A DNA stretch of 62,541 nt from WQXF01 sp031552825 (GTDB taxonomy: Bacteria > Bacillota > Clostridia > Christensenellales > Aristaeellaceae), in NCBI GenBank assembly GCA_031552825.1, contig JAVBMD010000003.1, forward strand, positions 1 through 62,541, read 5' to 3'. The notes beneath the pieces were generated by a model that saw only the letters and a program-made list of their open reading frames with translations, was not told the origin of the DNA and did not search any database. Both the position numbers and the translations under genes were made by a program. Positions 17,330 to 24,820 of the stretch are shown here, piece after piece; the stretch's first letter is position 1, and every line of letters starts with the position of its first letter.

Positions 17330-18153
17330 GCGGCTTTGACGAGGCCTACGCGGCGATCCGCGGCGAGCTGGCCGCCACGCCGGGCAAGCGCGTGCTGCTG
17401 GTGGAGGGAACCGGCGACGTGGAGTTTTTGACCTTTTTGCTGGATAAACCGCCGCTGCGCGAGCGCAACGTACACGCCGATTGGGTGATCGGCGCGGCGG
17501 GCGGCAAGGACAGCGTGGTGCGCATGCTCGAGCGCCAGCCCGGATGGATCGGGTTGGTGGATCGCGATGCATGGAGCGAGCAGGACATTCTCAAGGCCGA
17601 GAAAAAAACGCCAAACCTGCGCCTGCTGCCGCGCTATTGCATTGAAAATTATTTGGTGGACGCGGCGGCGCTGGAGGCGCTAACCGCGCGCGCGGAAGGC
17701 CCCGCGCGCCAGCGCGCGCAGCGTGCGCTGCGTGAAATCGAGGCGCAATGGCCGGATGCGGTGCGGCACGGCAGCCTGTGGCGCGCCATCCAGCCGTTGC
17801 AGGATCAGCTGCAGGCGCTGGGCTTCAACGGCGCGCTGCTGCGCTTTCAGCTGCCCGACGACGCGCAGGTGCGCCGCGTGCTGGCCGATTGGTCGGCTCT
17901 GATGGACGATCAGCGCATCTATGGCGAATACCAGCGCTTTCAGGCGCAGGCCGAGGCGATGCCCGCCGAAAAGGCGCGGCGGCTGTGGGCGCACGGCAAA
18001 ATGTTCTGGCGGCACGTCGTCGCGCCCGCCCTCGGCGAGGCGCTGGACGAGCCCAACGAGTCCCGCCTGCGACGGCTGACGCAGCGGAGGATGCCGCTGC
18101 CGGAGGACCTGCGCGCGCTGCTGGATCGGATTTTTCTGTTTACAAATGCGTAA
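17326..18153 (+). CDS. DUF4435 TOPRIM-like nuclease candidate (AriB-like)
   Basis: A 275-residue protein translationally coupled to the ATPase. TOPRIM elements: VLLVEGTGDVEFL with Glu27, GLVDRDAW with Asp79/Asp81, and the DUF4435 signature CIENYLVD at 105-112. GGKDSV precedes the acidic motif. In PARIS the DUF4435 partner AriB is released by AriA upon phage sensing and cleaves tRNA-Lys. The acidic metal-binding residues are intact here, so nuclease activity is plausible. Alternative: another OLD-like DNA-maintenance pair. Confidence 0.82.
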   Translation: MSGFDEAYAAIRGELAATPGKRVLLVEGTGDVEFLTFLLDKPPLRERNVHADWVIGAAGGKDSVVRMLERQPGWIGLVDRDAWSEQDILKAEKKTPNLRLLPRYCIENYLVDAAALEALTARAEGPARQRAQRALREIEAQWPDAVRHGSLWRAIQPLQDQLQALGFNGALLRFQLPDDAQVRRVLADWSALMDDQRIYGEYQRFQAQAEAMPAEKARRLWAHGKMFWRHVVAPALGEALDEPNESRLRRLTQRRMPLPEDLRALLDRIFLFTNA

Positions 18154-18166
18154 CGTATGGTATAAT
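18139..18166 (+). promoter_or_regulatory. promoter at the end of the DUF4435 gene
   Basis: TTTACA (18139-18144), 16 bases, TATAAT (18161-18166). The -35 overlaps the DUF4435 stop region. It would drive the membrane protein at 18329 with a leader of about 155 bases. Confidence 0.68.
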
Positions 18167-18328
18167 AAACAGAAAGCTTATGTGTATATGTAAGATTTTG
18201 TTTAATTGAACCGCTCGAAACGACAAACATGCAAGAAAACGCGTCGACGATGCGTTCCGATTTATAGGGTCATCGCGGCGCATAGCGCAAAGGATCATGG
18301 GCAAGGGTAAGAACAGGAGGTGACGCCC

Positions 18329-19462
18329 ATGCGCAACCGTTCCAACTACAACTTTACGCCCGCACAGGGCGACGTGCTCTACATTCAGCAGCAACAGGCC
18401 GCCGCGCGCCGCCCGGCGATGACCGTCAATTACGACCGGCTTCTCTTGTTATTGTTCTTCGCGGTGGTTCCGCTGATGTGGATCATCACGTGGATCTGGA
18501 CGCCTTTCCTGTGGGTCCTGTTCCTGACGATCGTCGCCACCCTCGTGCTCCTATGGCTCAAAAAGGGCTTTACCGCGCGCGGCCGCCTCATCATGACCAG
18601 CGCCTATGCGGTGTTCTCCGTGCTGGCGCTCACCGGCGCGCTGCGCGGCGGGCAGAGCGGCCTGATGCTGGCCGCCAACAACAACTTCGCCAACACGGTC
18701 GCCCCCATCAACTTCACCGCGATGCTCACCACGCCCGGCCCCCAAGCGACCGTCGGCGGCACGGGCGCCGATCCGCTCGGCAGCGCGTTTGACGCGCCGG
18801 GGGACGCGGGCGGCGGGCAAATCGTCGATACGACGCAGGGCGCAGCCTTGGGCACCAGCGCTTGCGAGCAGGTATTGGTGCAATTTCTCGAGGCGTGGAA
18901 AACCAATCTGGTCAGCAACATGGTGCCGCTGACCCCGCCGAGCTGGCGCGCCAAGATCGGCGCCGCCGCCAACGGCGTGGAGCAGAAGCTGTACTGGCAG
19001 CTGCACGGCAAGGAGCTAAAAGATTATAGGTTTGACACGCCCACCGCCGGTACCGACAACGATACCTCGCGCACCGTCAACCTGCTGACCAAGATCAACA
19101 TCAAAGAAAAGGAAGCGCTCTACCGGCTGACCGCCATCATGCTGCAGGAGAGCGGCGCATGGTACGTGGACCCGCCGTCGCTGACCTTTACGCTGGCGGA
19201 AAGCGCCACCCCCGCGCCGGATCAGGAGCTTAGCCCCACGCCCACGCCGACCGAGGCGCCCACCAAAGCGCCCAGCAAGAAAACCAAGCTCTACTACAAC
19301 AAAAAGGGCGGCAAATACTACCACGCGACCTCCGATTGCGCGGCGGTGGCCAAGGAATACCTGCCGCTGAAGAGCTTCACCTACGGCGATCTAAAAAAGA
19401 CGCCGTTCGATAAGCTCCAGCCCTGCGGCACCTGCGGCGCGCCGCCGCGATCGACGGAATAA
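18329..19462 (+). CDS. membrane protein with extracellular C-terminal Cys/His domain
   Basis: A 377-residue protein; AGGAGG at 18315-18320 lies 8 bases before ATG 18329. Residues ~35-110 hold three hydrophobic helices. A disordered stretch, a ~130-residue folded region and a Pro/Thr linker (SPTPTPTEAPTKAPS) follow. The last ~55 residues contain GGKYYHATSDCAAVAKEYL and later PCGTC, the YH..C...PC..C arrangement seen in small metal-binding tail domains of secreted clostridial proteins. Function unknown. Confidence 0.72.
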   Translation: MRNRSNYNFTPAQGDVLYIQQQQAAARRPAMTVNYDRLLLLLFFAVVPLMWIITWIWTPFLWVLFLTIVATLVLLWLKKGFTARGRLIMTSAYAVFSVLALTGALRGGQSGLMLAANNNFANTVAPINFTAMLTTPGPQATVGGTGADPLGSAFDAPGDAGGGQIVDTTQGAALGTSACEQVLVQFLEAWKTNLVSNMVPLTPPSWRAKIGAAANGVEQKLYWQLHGKELKDYRFDTPTAGTDNDTSRTVNLLTKINIKEKEALYRLTAIMLQESGAWYVDPPSLTFTLAESATPAPDQELSPTPTPTEAPTKAPSKKTKLYYNKKGGKYYHATSDCAAVAKEYLPLKSFTYGDLKKTPFDKLQPCGTCGAPPRSTE

Positions 19463-19471
19463 GCGCGTATT

Positions 19472-19498
19472 GCCCTCCGCGTCCTTGGCGCGGAGGGC
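19472..19498 (+). terminator. terminator hairpin
   Basis: A 10-bp GC-rich stem GCCCTCCGCG / CGCGGAGGGC with a 7-base loop, followed by TTCTC. It ends the 18329 transcript; the weak T tract lowers confidence. Confidence 0.65.
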
Positions 19499-19551
19499 TT
19501 CTCAATTGGCGAAAAAATCCGCAAAAATCCGTAAAAACCCATCGGTTTTGC

Positions 19552-19580
19552 TTGACAGGCATTTCGTTATGCGGTACAAT
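19552..19580 (+). promoter_or_regulatory. promoter of rplM-rpsI
   Basis: TTGACA (19552-19557), 17 bases, TACAAT (19575-19580), near-consensus. Confidence 0.9.
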
Positions 19581-19586
19581 ACACTT

Positions 19587-19673
19587 TGCGTCGATAGGCT
19601 CCGTTAGCCCCGGGACTACGATGCCGCATTGTGCGCCTGACCAACGCGCGTGCAACATTTCCCAAAGTGAACC
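19587..19673 (+). promoter_or_regulatory. structured leader of rplM, possible L13 autoregulatory element
   Basis: About 100 untranslated bases precede rplM. They contain GGCTCCGTTAGCC (a short hairpin) and a second arm pair TTGTGCGC / GCGCGTGCAA. Bacillota often carry an L13-binding leader RNA here; I cannot confirm the consensus by eye. Confidence 0.35.
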
Positions 19674-19687
19674 AGGAGGGAATTGAC

Positions 19688-20119
19688 GTGAAAACCTTTA
19701 TGGCAAAGGCGGAAACCATTGAACGCAAATGGTACGTGCTGGATGCTGAGGGTCAGGTGCTCGGCCGCATGGCCAGCCAAGTGGCCGCCATCCTGCGCGG
19801 AAAGCATAAGGCGATCTTCACCCCGCACGTGGACACCGGCGACAATGTCATTATCATCAATGCTGATAAGGCCGTGCTCACCGGTAAAAAGCTGGATCAG
19901 AAGATCTATTACAAGCACTCCGGATTTCCGGGTGGCATGAAGGAGACCCCTTACCGCAAGCTGATGGCCGAAAAGCCCGAGTTTGCCATCAAGCACGCCA
20001 TCGTCGGCATGCTGCCCAAGGGTCCCCTCGGCCGCCAGATGGCCAAGAAGCTGCGCGTTTACGCCGGCCCCAACCACGAGCATGAGGCGCAACAGCCCGA
20101 GACGCTCGTGCTGAAGTGA
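19688..20119 (+). CDS. rplM: 50S ribosomal protein L13
   Basis: A 143-residue protein. The GTG at 19688 has AGGAGG with 8-base spacing and gives the usual MKTFMAKAETIERKWYVLDA start; a longer in-frame start is not supported. Contains GRMASQVAAILRGKHK and GMLPKGPLGRQM. Upstream partner of rpsI, 23 bases apart. Confidence 0.97.
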   Translation: MKTFMAKAETIERKWYVLDAEGQVLGRMASQVAAILRGKHKAIFTPHVDTGDNVIIINADKAVLTGKKLDQKIYYKHSGFPGGMKETPYRKLMAEKPEFAIKHAIVGMLPKGPLGRQMAKKLRVYAGPNHEHEAQQPETLVLK

Positions 20120-20142
20120 TCCGCGAGGAGGAGTAGAAAACC

Positions 20143-20535
20143 ATGGCTCAAATGCAATATCAGGCTGTCGGTCGCCGCAAGAAGGCGATCGCCCGCGTCC
20201 GCTTGGTGCCCGGCGAGGGCAAGGTAACCATCAACAAGCGCGATATCGACAACTACTTCGGTCTGGAAACCCTCAAGATGACGGTTCGCCAGCCGCTGGT
20301 GCTCACGCAAACCACCGGCCGTTTTGACGTGCTGGTCAATGTTTGCGGCGGCGGTTTGACCGGCCAGGCCGGCGCCATCCGCCACGGCATCGCCCGCGCG
20401 CTGGTCAAGGCCGATGGGGAAATGCGCGGCGATATCAAGAAGGCTGGCTTCCTCACCCGCGATCCGCGCATGAAGGAGCGCAAGAAGTACGGCCTGAAGG
20501 CCGCGCGTCGTGCGCCGCAGTTCTCCAAGCGCTAA
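20143..20535 (+). CDS. rpsI: 30S ribosomal protein S9
   Basis: A 130-residue protein with AVGRRKKAIARVRLVPG and the basic C-terminal tail ending KAARRAPQFSKR, which reaches into the ribosomal P site. GAGGAG precedes the ATG. Normal length. Confidence 0.97.
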   Translation: MAQMQYQAVGRRKKAIARVRLVPGEGKVTINKRDIDNYFGLETLKMTVRQPLVLTQTTGRFDVLVNVCGGGLTGQAGAIRHGIARALVKADGEMRGDIKKAGFLTRDPRMKERKKYGLKAARRAPQFSKR

Positions 20536-20575
20536 TGCGTTGGCGCATCAACCTTACGGCAAGGAGGCGAATTCC

Positions 20576-20812
20576 GTGGGTGCTTTGAAAGTAATCGCAA
20601 ACATTCTTCTGGTGATTTCCTCGCTCGTGCTGATCGCGACGGTGCTGCTCCAGCCCGGCGAAAAGGCCGGTTTGGGCGCTATCGCCGGTGGCGCGGAAAC
20701 CTTCTTTGGCAAGAACAAGGCGCGTTCTTTCGAGGGCAAGCTGGCGATGGCAACCAAGATTTCCGCTGGCGTGTTTACGCTGGTGGCGCTGCTGGTCGTG
20801 TTCATCGGATAG
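20576..20812 (+). CDS. secG: preprotein translocase subunit SecG
   Basis: A 78-residue protein from a GTG start (AAGGAGG at 20561-20567). Two membrane helices surround the conserved loop LLQPGEKAGLGAIAGGAETFFG. Auxiliary subunit of the SecYEG channel. In many Bacillota secG precedes rnr; here an HD hydrolase and a toxin-antitoxin pair lie between. Confidence 0.93.
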   Translation: MGALKVIANILLVISSLVLIATVLLQPGEKAGLGAIAGGAETFFGKNKARSFEGKLAMATKISAGVFTLVALLVVFIG

Positions 20813-20829
20813 TTCTACAAGTCCGACGA

Positions 20830-20863
20830 ACGAGCTGTAGCTACGCGCTGCGGCTCGTTTTTT
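20830..20863 (+). terminator. intrinsic terminator after secG
   Basis: Stem ACGAGCTGTAGC (20830-20841) with GCTGCGGCTCGT (20847-20858), two G-U pairs, 5-base loop, then TTTTTT. Confidence 0.9.
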
Positions 20864-20901
20864 GCAACATCCATCCTTTCCGACACGAATGAGGTGCAAT
20901 T

Positions 20902-21453
20902 ATGGAAAACCGCGTTCAGGCAGAAGAATTGGTGCGTGAGCATATCACAAATCCCGCGCTGCTCTCCCACGTACACGCGGTACAATGCGTGATGCGCGCG
21001 CTGGCGAAAAAGCTGGAGCAGGACGAGATTCGCTGGGGATTGGCGGGGCTTTTGCACGATATCGATTACGAGCAAACCGCGCAGACCCCCGAGCGTCACG
21101 GCGCTGCCGGAGCCGACATGCTCAGCATGCTCGGCTTCGACGAGGAGATCACCCATGCGGTGCTCTCCCATGCGATGACCGGCGAGCCGCGCACCTCGCT
21201 GCTGGATCGCGCGCTCTACGCCGCCGATCCGGTCACCGGCCTGCTCACCGCCTGCGCCTATGTGCAGCCCAGCAAAAAGATCGCCGACGTGCAGCTGCCC
21301 TCGGTGCTCAAAAAGTTCAAGAGCAAGGCCTTCGCCGCAGGCGCAAGCCGCGAGCAGATCGATACCTGCGCCGAGCTGGGCATGACGCGCGAGGAATTTT
21401 TGCAGCTCGCGCTGGAAGCGATGCAGGAGAACGCGGAAATGTTGGGGTTGTAA
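20902..21453 (+). CDS. HD-domain hydrolase
   Basis: A 183-residue HD-superfamily protein: H (LLSHVHAVQ), HD (LLHDIDYEQT), H (ERHGAAG) and D (YAADPVTGL) metal ligands are in order. Proteins of this type (HDIG/YedJ-like) act as phosphohydrolases on nucleotides; the substrate is not predictable. Preceded by GAGGTG-type ribosome site; own unit after the secG terminator. Confidence 0.88.
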   Translation: MENRVQAEELVREHITNPALLSHVHAVQCVMRALAKKLEQDEIRWGLAGLLHDIDYEQTAQTPERHGAAGADMLSMLGFDEEITHAVLSHAMTGEPRTSLLDRALYAADPVTGLLTACAYVQPSKKIADVQLPSVLKKFKSKAFAAGASREQIDTCAELGMTREEFLQLALEAMQENAEMLGL

Positions 21454-21502
21454 GCGCGGCTCGCCGAATCGCTTTGCGCAAAACCACATATAATATAGCG
21501 AC

Positions 21503-21551
21503 AAAAAGTAATGCATATTCCGTTGAACAATGCATTGCTTTTTGATATAAT
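21503..21551 (+). promoter_or_regulatory. promoter with palindromic operator for toxin-antitoxin pair
   Basis: TTGAAC (21523-21528), 17 bases, TATAAT (21546-21551). An inverted repeat AAAAAGTAATGCAT (21503-21516) / ATGCATTGCTTTTT (21530-21543), 13 of 14 matched, covers the -35/spacer region and is a likely site for autorepression by the antitoxin. Confidence 0.8.
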
Positions 21552-21580
21552 GGCACTAGATCGAGAGAGGAGGCGGCGCT

Positions 21581-21904
21581 ATGTCAATCAATGCGGATAC
21601 GCTAAACCGGCTTGTGCCGATCACGCTTTTCAACCGAGGCCAAGCCAATAAGGTCTTTGACCGCTTGAAAACCGAGGGCCAGCTCGTGGTGCTCAAGAAC
21701 AACGTCCCCGAGGCCGTTATCCTAAGCCCCGATGAATTCCGCCGTCTGTCGGATATCATTGAAGATTATCACCTGCTTGTGACGGCGCAGGGTCGACTGG
21801 CGAATCACAACGAGACCAACGCGATCAGCGAGGCGGAACTCATGCGGAATCTCGGCATGAGCGAGGCCGATTTGGTTTCCGCGGAGGATGTGGAGATCGA
21901 ATGA
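21581..21904 (+). CDS. Phd/YefM-type antitoxin
   Basis: A 107-residue protein: N-terminal DNA-binding fold with NRGQANKVFDRLKTEGQLVVLKN and the typical EAVILSPDEFRRLSDIIED, then a helical toxin-binding tail. GAGGAGG lies before the ATG. Overlaps the toxin gene by ATGA. Expected to neutralise the RelE-like toxin and repress its own promoter. Confidence 0.88.
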   Translation: MSINADTLNRLVPITLFNRGQANKVFDRLKTEGQLVVLKNNVPEAVILSPDEFRRLSDIIEDYHLLVTAQGRLANHNETNAISEAELMRNLGMSEADLVSAEDVEIE

Positions 21905-22224
21905 CTTGGACTCGCATCTACCTGCCTGAGGCGCAGGCAGACCTGCAAAAGCTGGATGGATCGGTGCGCGGGGAAGTCTTGCGAGGGATTCGCAAGGTGA
22001 GCGAAAATCCAGGGTACCCCGACGGCTATGGAAAGCCGCTCGGGAACCACAGCGGCAACGATCTTTCAGGGCTTTACAAAATAAAGTTCAAGCGCGCCGG
22101 TATTCGCGTCGTTTACAAGCTCAAGCGAGAAGGCGAAGTGATGACCATCGTTATCATCTCTGCCCGAGCGGATGATTCGGTATATCAAGAGGCGGATCGG
22201 CGCAAGAAAAAGCATGCGCTATGA
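21901..22224 (+). CDS. RelE/ParE-family toxin
   Basis: A 107-residue protein of the RelE/ParE superfamily: ARIYLPEAQADLQKLD-like start (here TRIYLPEAQADLQKLD), GKPLGNHSGNDLSGLYKIKF and IRVVYKLKREGEVMTIVIIS, ending in a basic tail (RRKKKHAL). RelE toxins cleave mRNA on the ribosome. Translationally coupled to the antitoxin. Confidence 0.88.
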   Translation: MTWTRIYLPEAQADLQKLDGSVRGEVLRGIRKVSENPGYPDGYGKPLGNHSGNDLSGLYKIKFKRAGIRVVYKLKREGEVMTIVIISARADDSVYQEADRRKKKHAL

Positions 22225-22380
22225 TGCAGAACGAGGGGACAAACGCGCCCCTCGTTTTTTTGCGCCCCTTTGCAGGGATGCCGCGCCCGCATCGCGAATA
22301 CCGAAGCACGAATGCAACCTGCGAATGCAATCCGCCATCCGCAGGGATACTGAACACAAATGAAGCCGGGAGGCGAGCGC

Positions 22381-24099
22381 ATGGGCAAGCGTGGCATGCA
22401 AAAGGGCGGGGGAAAGAGCGGCGCCGGTGGGGGCAAGGGCGGCGGACGCGCGCGCGGCGGCGGGCAGAATCCCGCGCCGAGGGATGTGCGGCCGCATAAG
22501 CGCAAGCGCGCCGAGCAGCCCGCGACGACGCAGGAGCGCTTCCCGCGCGAGCGCCGCCGCGCGGTGGACGGCAAGCCGGTGCCGGTGGCGACGCCCAAGA
22601 GCGCCCGCGAGGACGTGGCCGCCATCTTGGCTTTTTACGCGCTGGAGCCGGAGTTTGAGCCGATGCTGCTGGAGCAGGCCGAGGCGGTGGCGGCGTGGGA
22701 TATTGCCGAGGAAATCGGCGAGCGGCTGGATCTGCGGGAGGCGCGCAGCTTCACCATCGACGGCGCCGACGCGCGCGACTTTGACGACGCCGTTTCCGTT
22801 GAGCCGCTGGCCGACTGCGGATGCAGGCTGGGCGTACACATCGCCGACGTAAGCTGGTACGTGCGCCCCGGCACGGTGCTGGACACGCAGGCGCAGGCGC
22901 GCGCCACCTCGGTATATTTCCCGGATCGCGTGCTGCCGATGCTGCCGGAGGCCATCTCCAACGGCTGTTGTTCGCTGCTGCCGGGCGAGGATCGGCTGAC
23001 GCTTTCGGTGATCGCCGAGTGCGACGCGGAGGGGAACGTGGTGACCGCGAAGGTGGAGCGCACCGTGATCCGCTCGCACGCGCGGCTGGTGTACGACGAT
23101 GTGAACCTGCTGCTGCAGGGCGACGCGGCGCAGGTGGCGCGCTACGGCGATCTGCTGCCCGATTTGCAGCGCATGGCGGCGCTGGCCGCCAAGCTGCGCG
23201 CGGCACGGTATGCCCGGGGCGGGCTGGACTTTGATGTGGACGAGGCCAGCATCGTCGCCGACGATGACGGCGAGCCGGTGTGTATCCTGCCGCGCCCGCG
23301 CGGAGCCGCCGAGCGCATGATCGAGGACTTCATGCTGCTGGCCAACGAGGCCGTGGCGCGCCACGCCAAGCAGCGCAAGCTGCCCTGCCTCTACCGCGTA
23401 CACGAGCCGATGGACGCCGACAAGGCGCTCTCGCTGGCGGCCTTTTTGCGCGGATTGGGGCTGCACCTGCGCGGCGCGCATTCCGGGGTAACGCCGCAGG
23501 CGCTGCAAAAGGTGCTGCGCGAGGCCGAAGCGATGCCGGAATACCCGATCGTGGCGCAGCTTGCCCTGCGCGCGATGCAGAAGGCGCATTATGACGCCGA
23601 GCCGCTCGGCCACTTCGGCTTGGCGACCGCCGATTACTGCCACTTTACCGCGCCGATCCGGCGCTATCCCGACCTCTTCGTGCATCGCATGATCGCCGCC
23701 GAGGCTACCGGCGAGCTGCGCTTCCTCGAGCGCGCGATGCGCGCCAACGCCCCCGCGCTGGCCGCGCACACCTCCCAGCGCGAGCGCAACGCGATGGAGG
23801 CGGAGCGTGCCGTCGAGAAGATGATGATGGCGCGGTATATGCGCGGCCACATCGGCGAGGCGTACGATGGGCTGATCGTCAGCGTGGTGGAGTGGGGGAT
23901 GTACGTGGCGCTGCCCAGCACGGTGGAGGGCTTGGTTCACGTGCGCACGCTGCCCGGCTATTGGAAGCTCAACCACGAGCAGCACTGCCTGATCGCCGAA
24001 GGAACGGGCGCGATGTACCGCCTTGGGCAGGCGGTGCGCGTGCGCGTAGACAGCGTGGACGTGGGGACGCGGCAGATCGATTTCGTGATAGAAGAATAA
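22381..24099 (+). CDS. rnr: RNase R-family 3'-5' exoribonuclease, short form
   Basis: A 572-residue RNB nuclease. ATG 22381 has GGGAGG 8 bases upstream. The first ~65 residues are a Gly/Arg/Lys-rich low-complexity tail; the RNB catalytic core starts near 120 with DGADARDFDDAV (metal-binding aspartates, ~127-137), followed by the HFTAPIRRYPDLFVHR motif and an S1 domain at the C-terminus (IVSVVEWGMYVALPSTVEGLVH). The usual winged helix and cold-shock domains before RNB are largely missing, so it is much shorter than RNase R. Confidence 0.88.
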   Translation: MGKRGMQKGGGKSGAGGGKGGGRARGGGQNPAPRDVRPHKRKRAEQPATTQERFPRERRRAVDGKPVPVATPKSAREDVAAILAFYALEPEFEPMLLEQAEAVAAWDIAEEIGERLDLREARSFTIDGADARDFDDAVSVEPLADCGCRLGVHIADVSWYVRPGTVLDTQAQARATSVYFPDRVLPMLPEAISNGCCSLLPGEDRLTLSVIAECDAEGNVVTAKVERTVIRSHARLVYDDVNLLLQGDAAQVARYGDLLPDLQRMAALAAKLRAARYARGGLDFDVDEASIVADDDGEPVCILPRPRGAAERMIEDFMLLANEAVARHAKQRKLPCLYRVHEPMDADKALSLAAFLRGLGLHLRGAHSGVTPQALQKVLREAEAMPEYPIVAQLALRAMQKAHYDAEPLGHFGLATADYCHFTAPIRRYPDLFVHRMIAAEATGELRFLERAMRANAPALAAHTSQRERNAMEAERAVEKMMMARYMRGHIGEAYDGLIVSVVEWGMYVALPSTVEGLVHVRTLPGYWKLNHEQHCLIAEGTGAMYRLGQAVRVRVDSVDVGTRQIDFVIEE

Positions 24100-24163
24100 G
24101 GGATTCGCGCCATCTGCGCCGCAGGGGAATGCAGCTCCGCCGCGCGGGAGAGGGGAATCAACC

Positions 24164-24817
24164 ATGCCAAAGAAACAGCTTGCCCAAGCGGAGATCGCGC
24201 AAATCCAAGCCGACCTGCGGGAGGGCAATAGCGAAAAGCGCAGAAGCGCGGCAAAGAAAATCGGCAAGCATCAGCTTGCCGAGCTTGGCGAGGCGTTGCT
24301 GGCCGCCTACCTCGAGGAGCGGCAGGACCATCGCACGTGGGAAACGCAGACCGAAATGCTGCTCGCCTTCGGGAACATCGGCTGCATGCAGGCGCTGCCG
24401 TACATCCGTGAGATCGTTGATCGGAACGCGCCGACGGAGATGACCACCATCGCGGCGGCGCGCTCCTATGTGCGCTTGACGCGCGGCGGTCTGCGCGACG
24501 CGCGCCCTGTGCTGGAATTGCTCCGGTTCGGAGGCATATCGGTGCGCGGCGGCGCGCTCGGCGTGTTGGCCTTTGACGAGATGACGCCGCCGGAAAGTGA
24601 AATCGAGGCGATCATTTCGCTGCTGGACGCGTGCGAGGAAGCGGAATTGTCCATCCGAGGGCTGATGGATCCGAGGGAATACCTGCTTTCCTGCCTGAGC
24701 AAGTGCGATTCCCCGACCGGCAGGGCGTATATCCAGCGCTTTTTGCAAGCGGGGGAGCCGGGGCTTCGGTATTGCGCGGAGCAGGCGCGGGCGGGGAAAA
24801 GGTCGCGGTACGAATAA
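24164..24817 (+). CDS. HEAT-repeat protein
   Basis: A 217-residue, all-helical protein with basic N-terminus and HEAT-like repeats (LAELGEALLAAYLEE, TEMLLAFGNIGCMQALPYI, MTTIAAARSYVRL). Likely a protein-binding scaffold; no enzyme motif. Its stop is only 3 bases from the convergent glmM stop, leaving no room for a terminator. Confidence 0.65.
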   Translation: MPKKQLAQAEIAQIQADLREGNSEKRRSAAKKIGKHQLAELGEALLAAYLEERQDHRTWETQTEMLLAFGNIGCMQALPYIREIVDRNAPTEMTTIAAARSYVRLTRGGLRDARPVLELLRFGGISVRGGALGVLAFDEMTPPESEIEAIISLLDACEEAELSIRGLMDPREYLLSCLSKCDSPTGRAYIQRFLQAGEPGLRYCAEQARAGKRSRYE

Positions 24818-24820
24818 GCT

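Noticed and set aside
22219..24267. 682-residue minus-strand frame
   Set aside because: Antisense shadow of the RNase R gene with low-complexity Arg/His-rich text.
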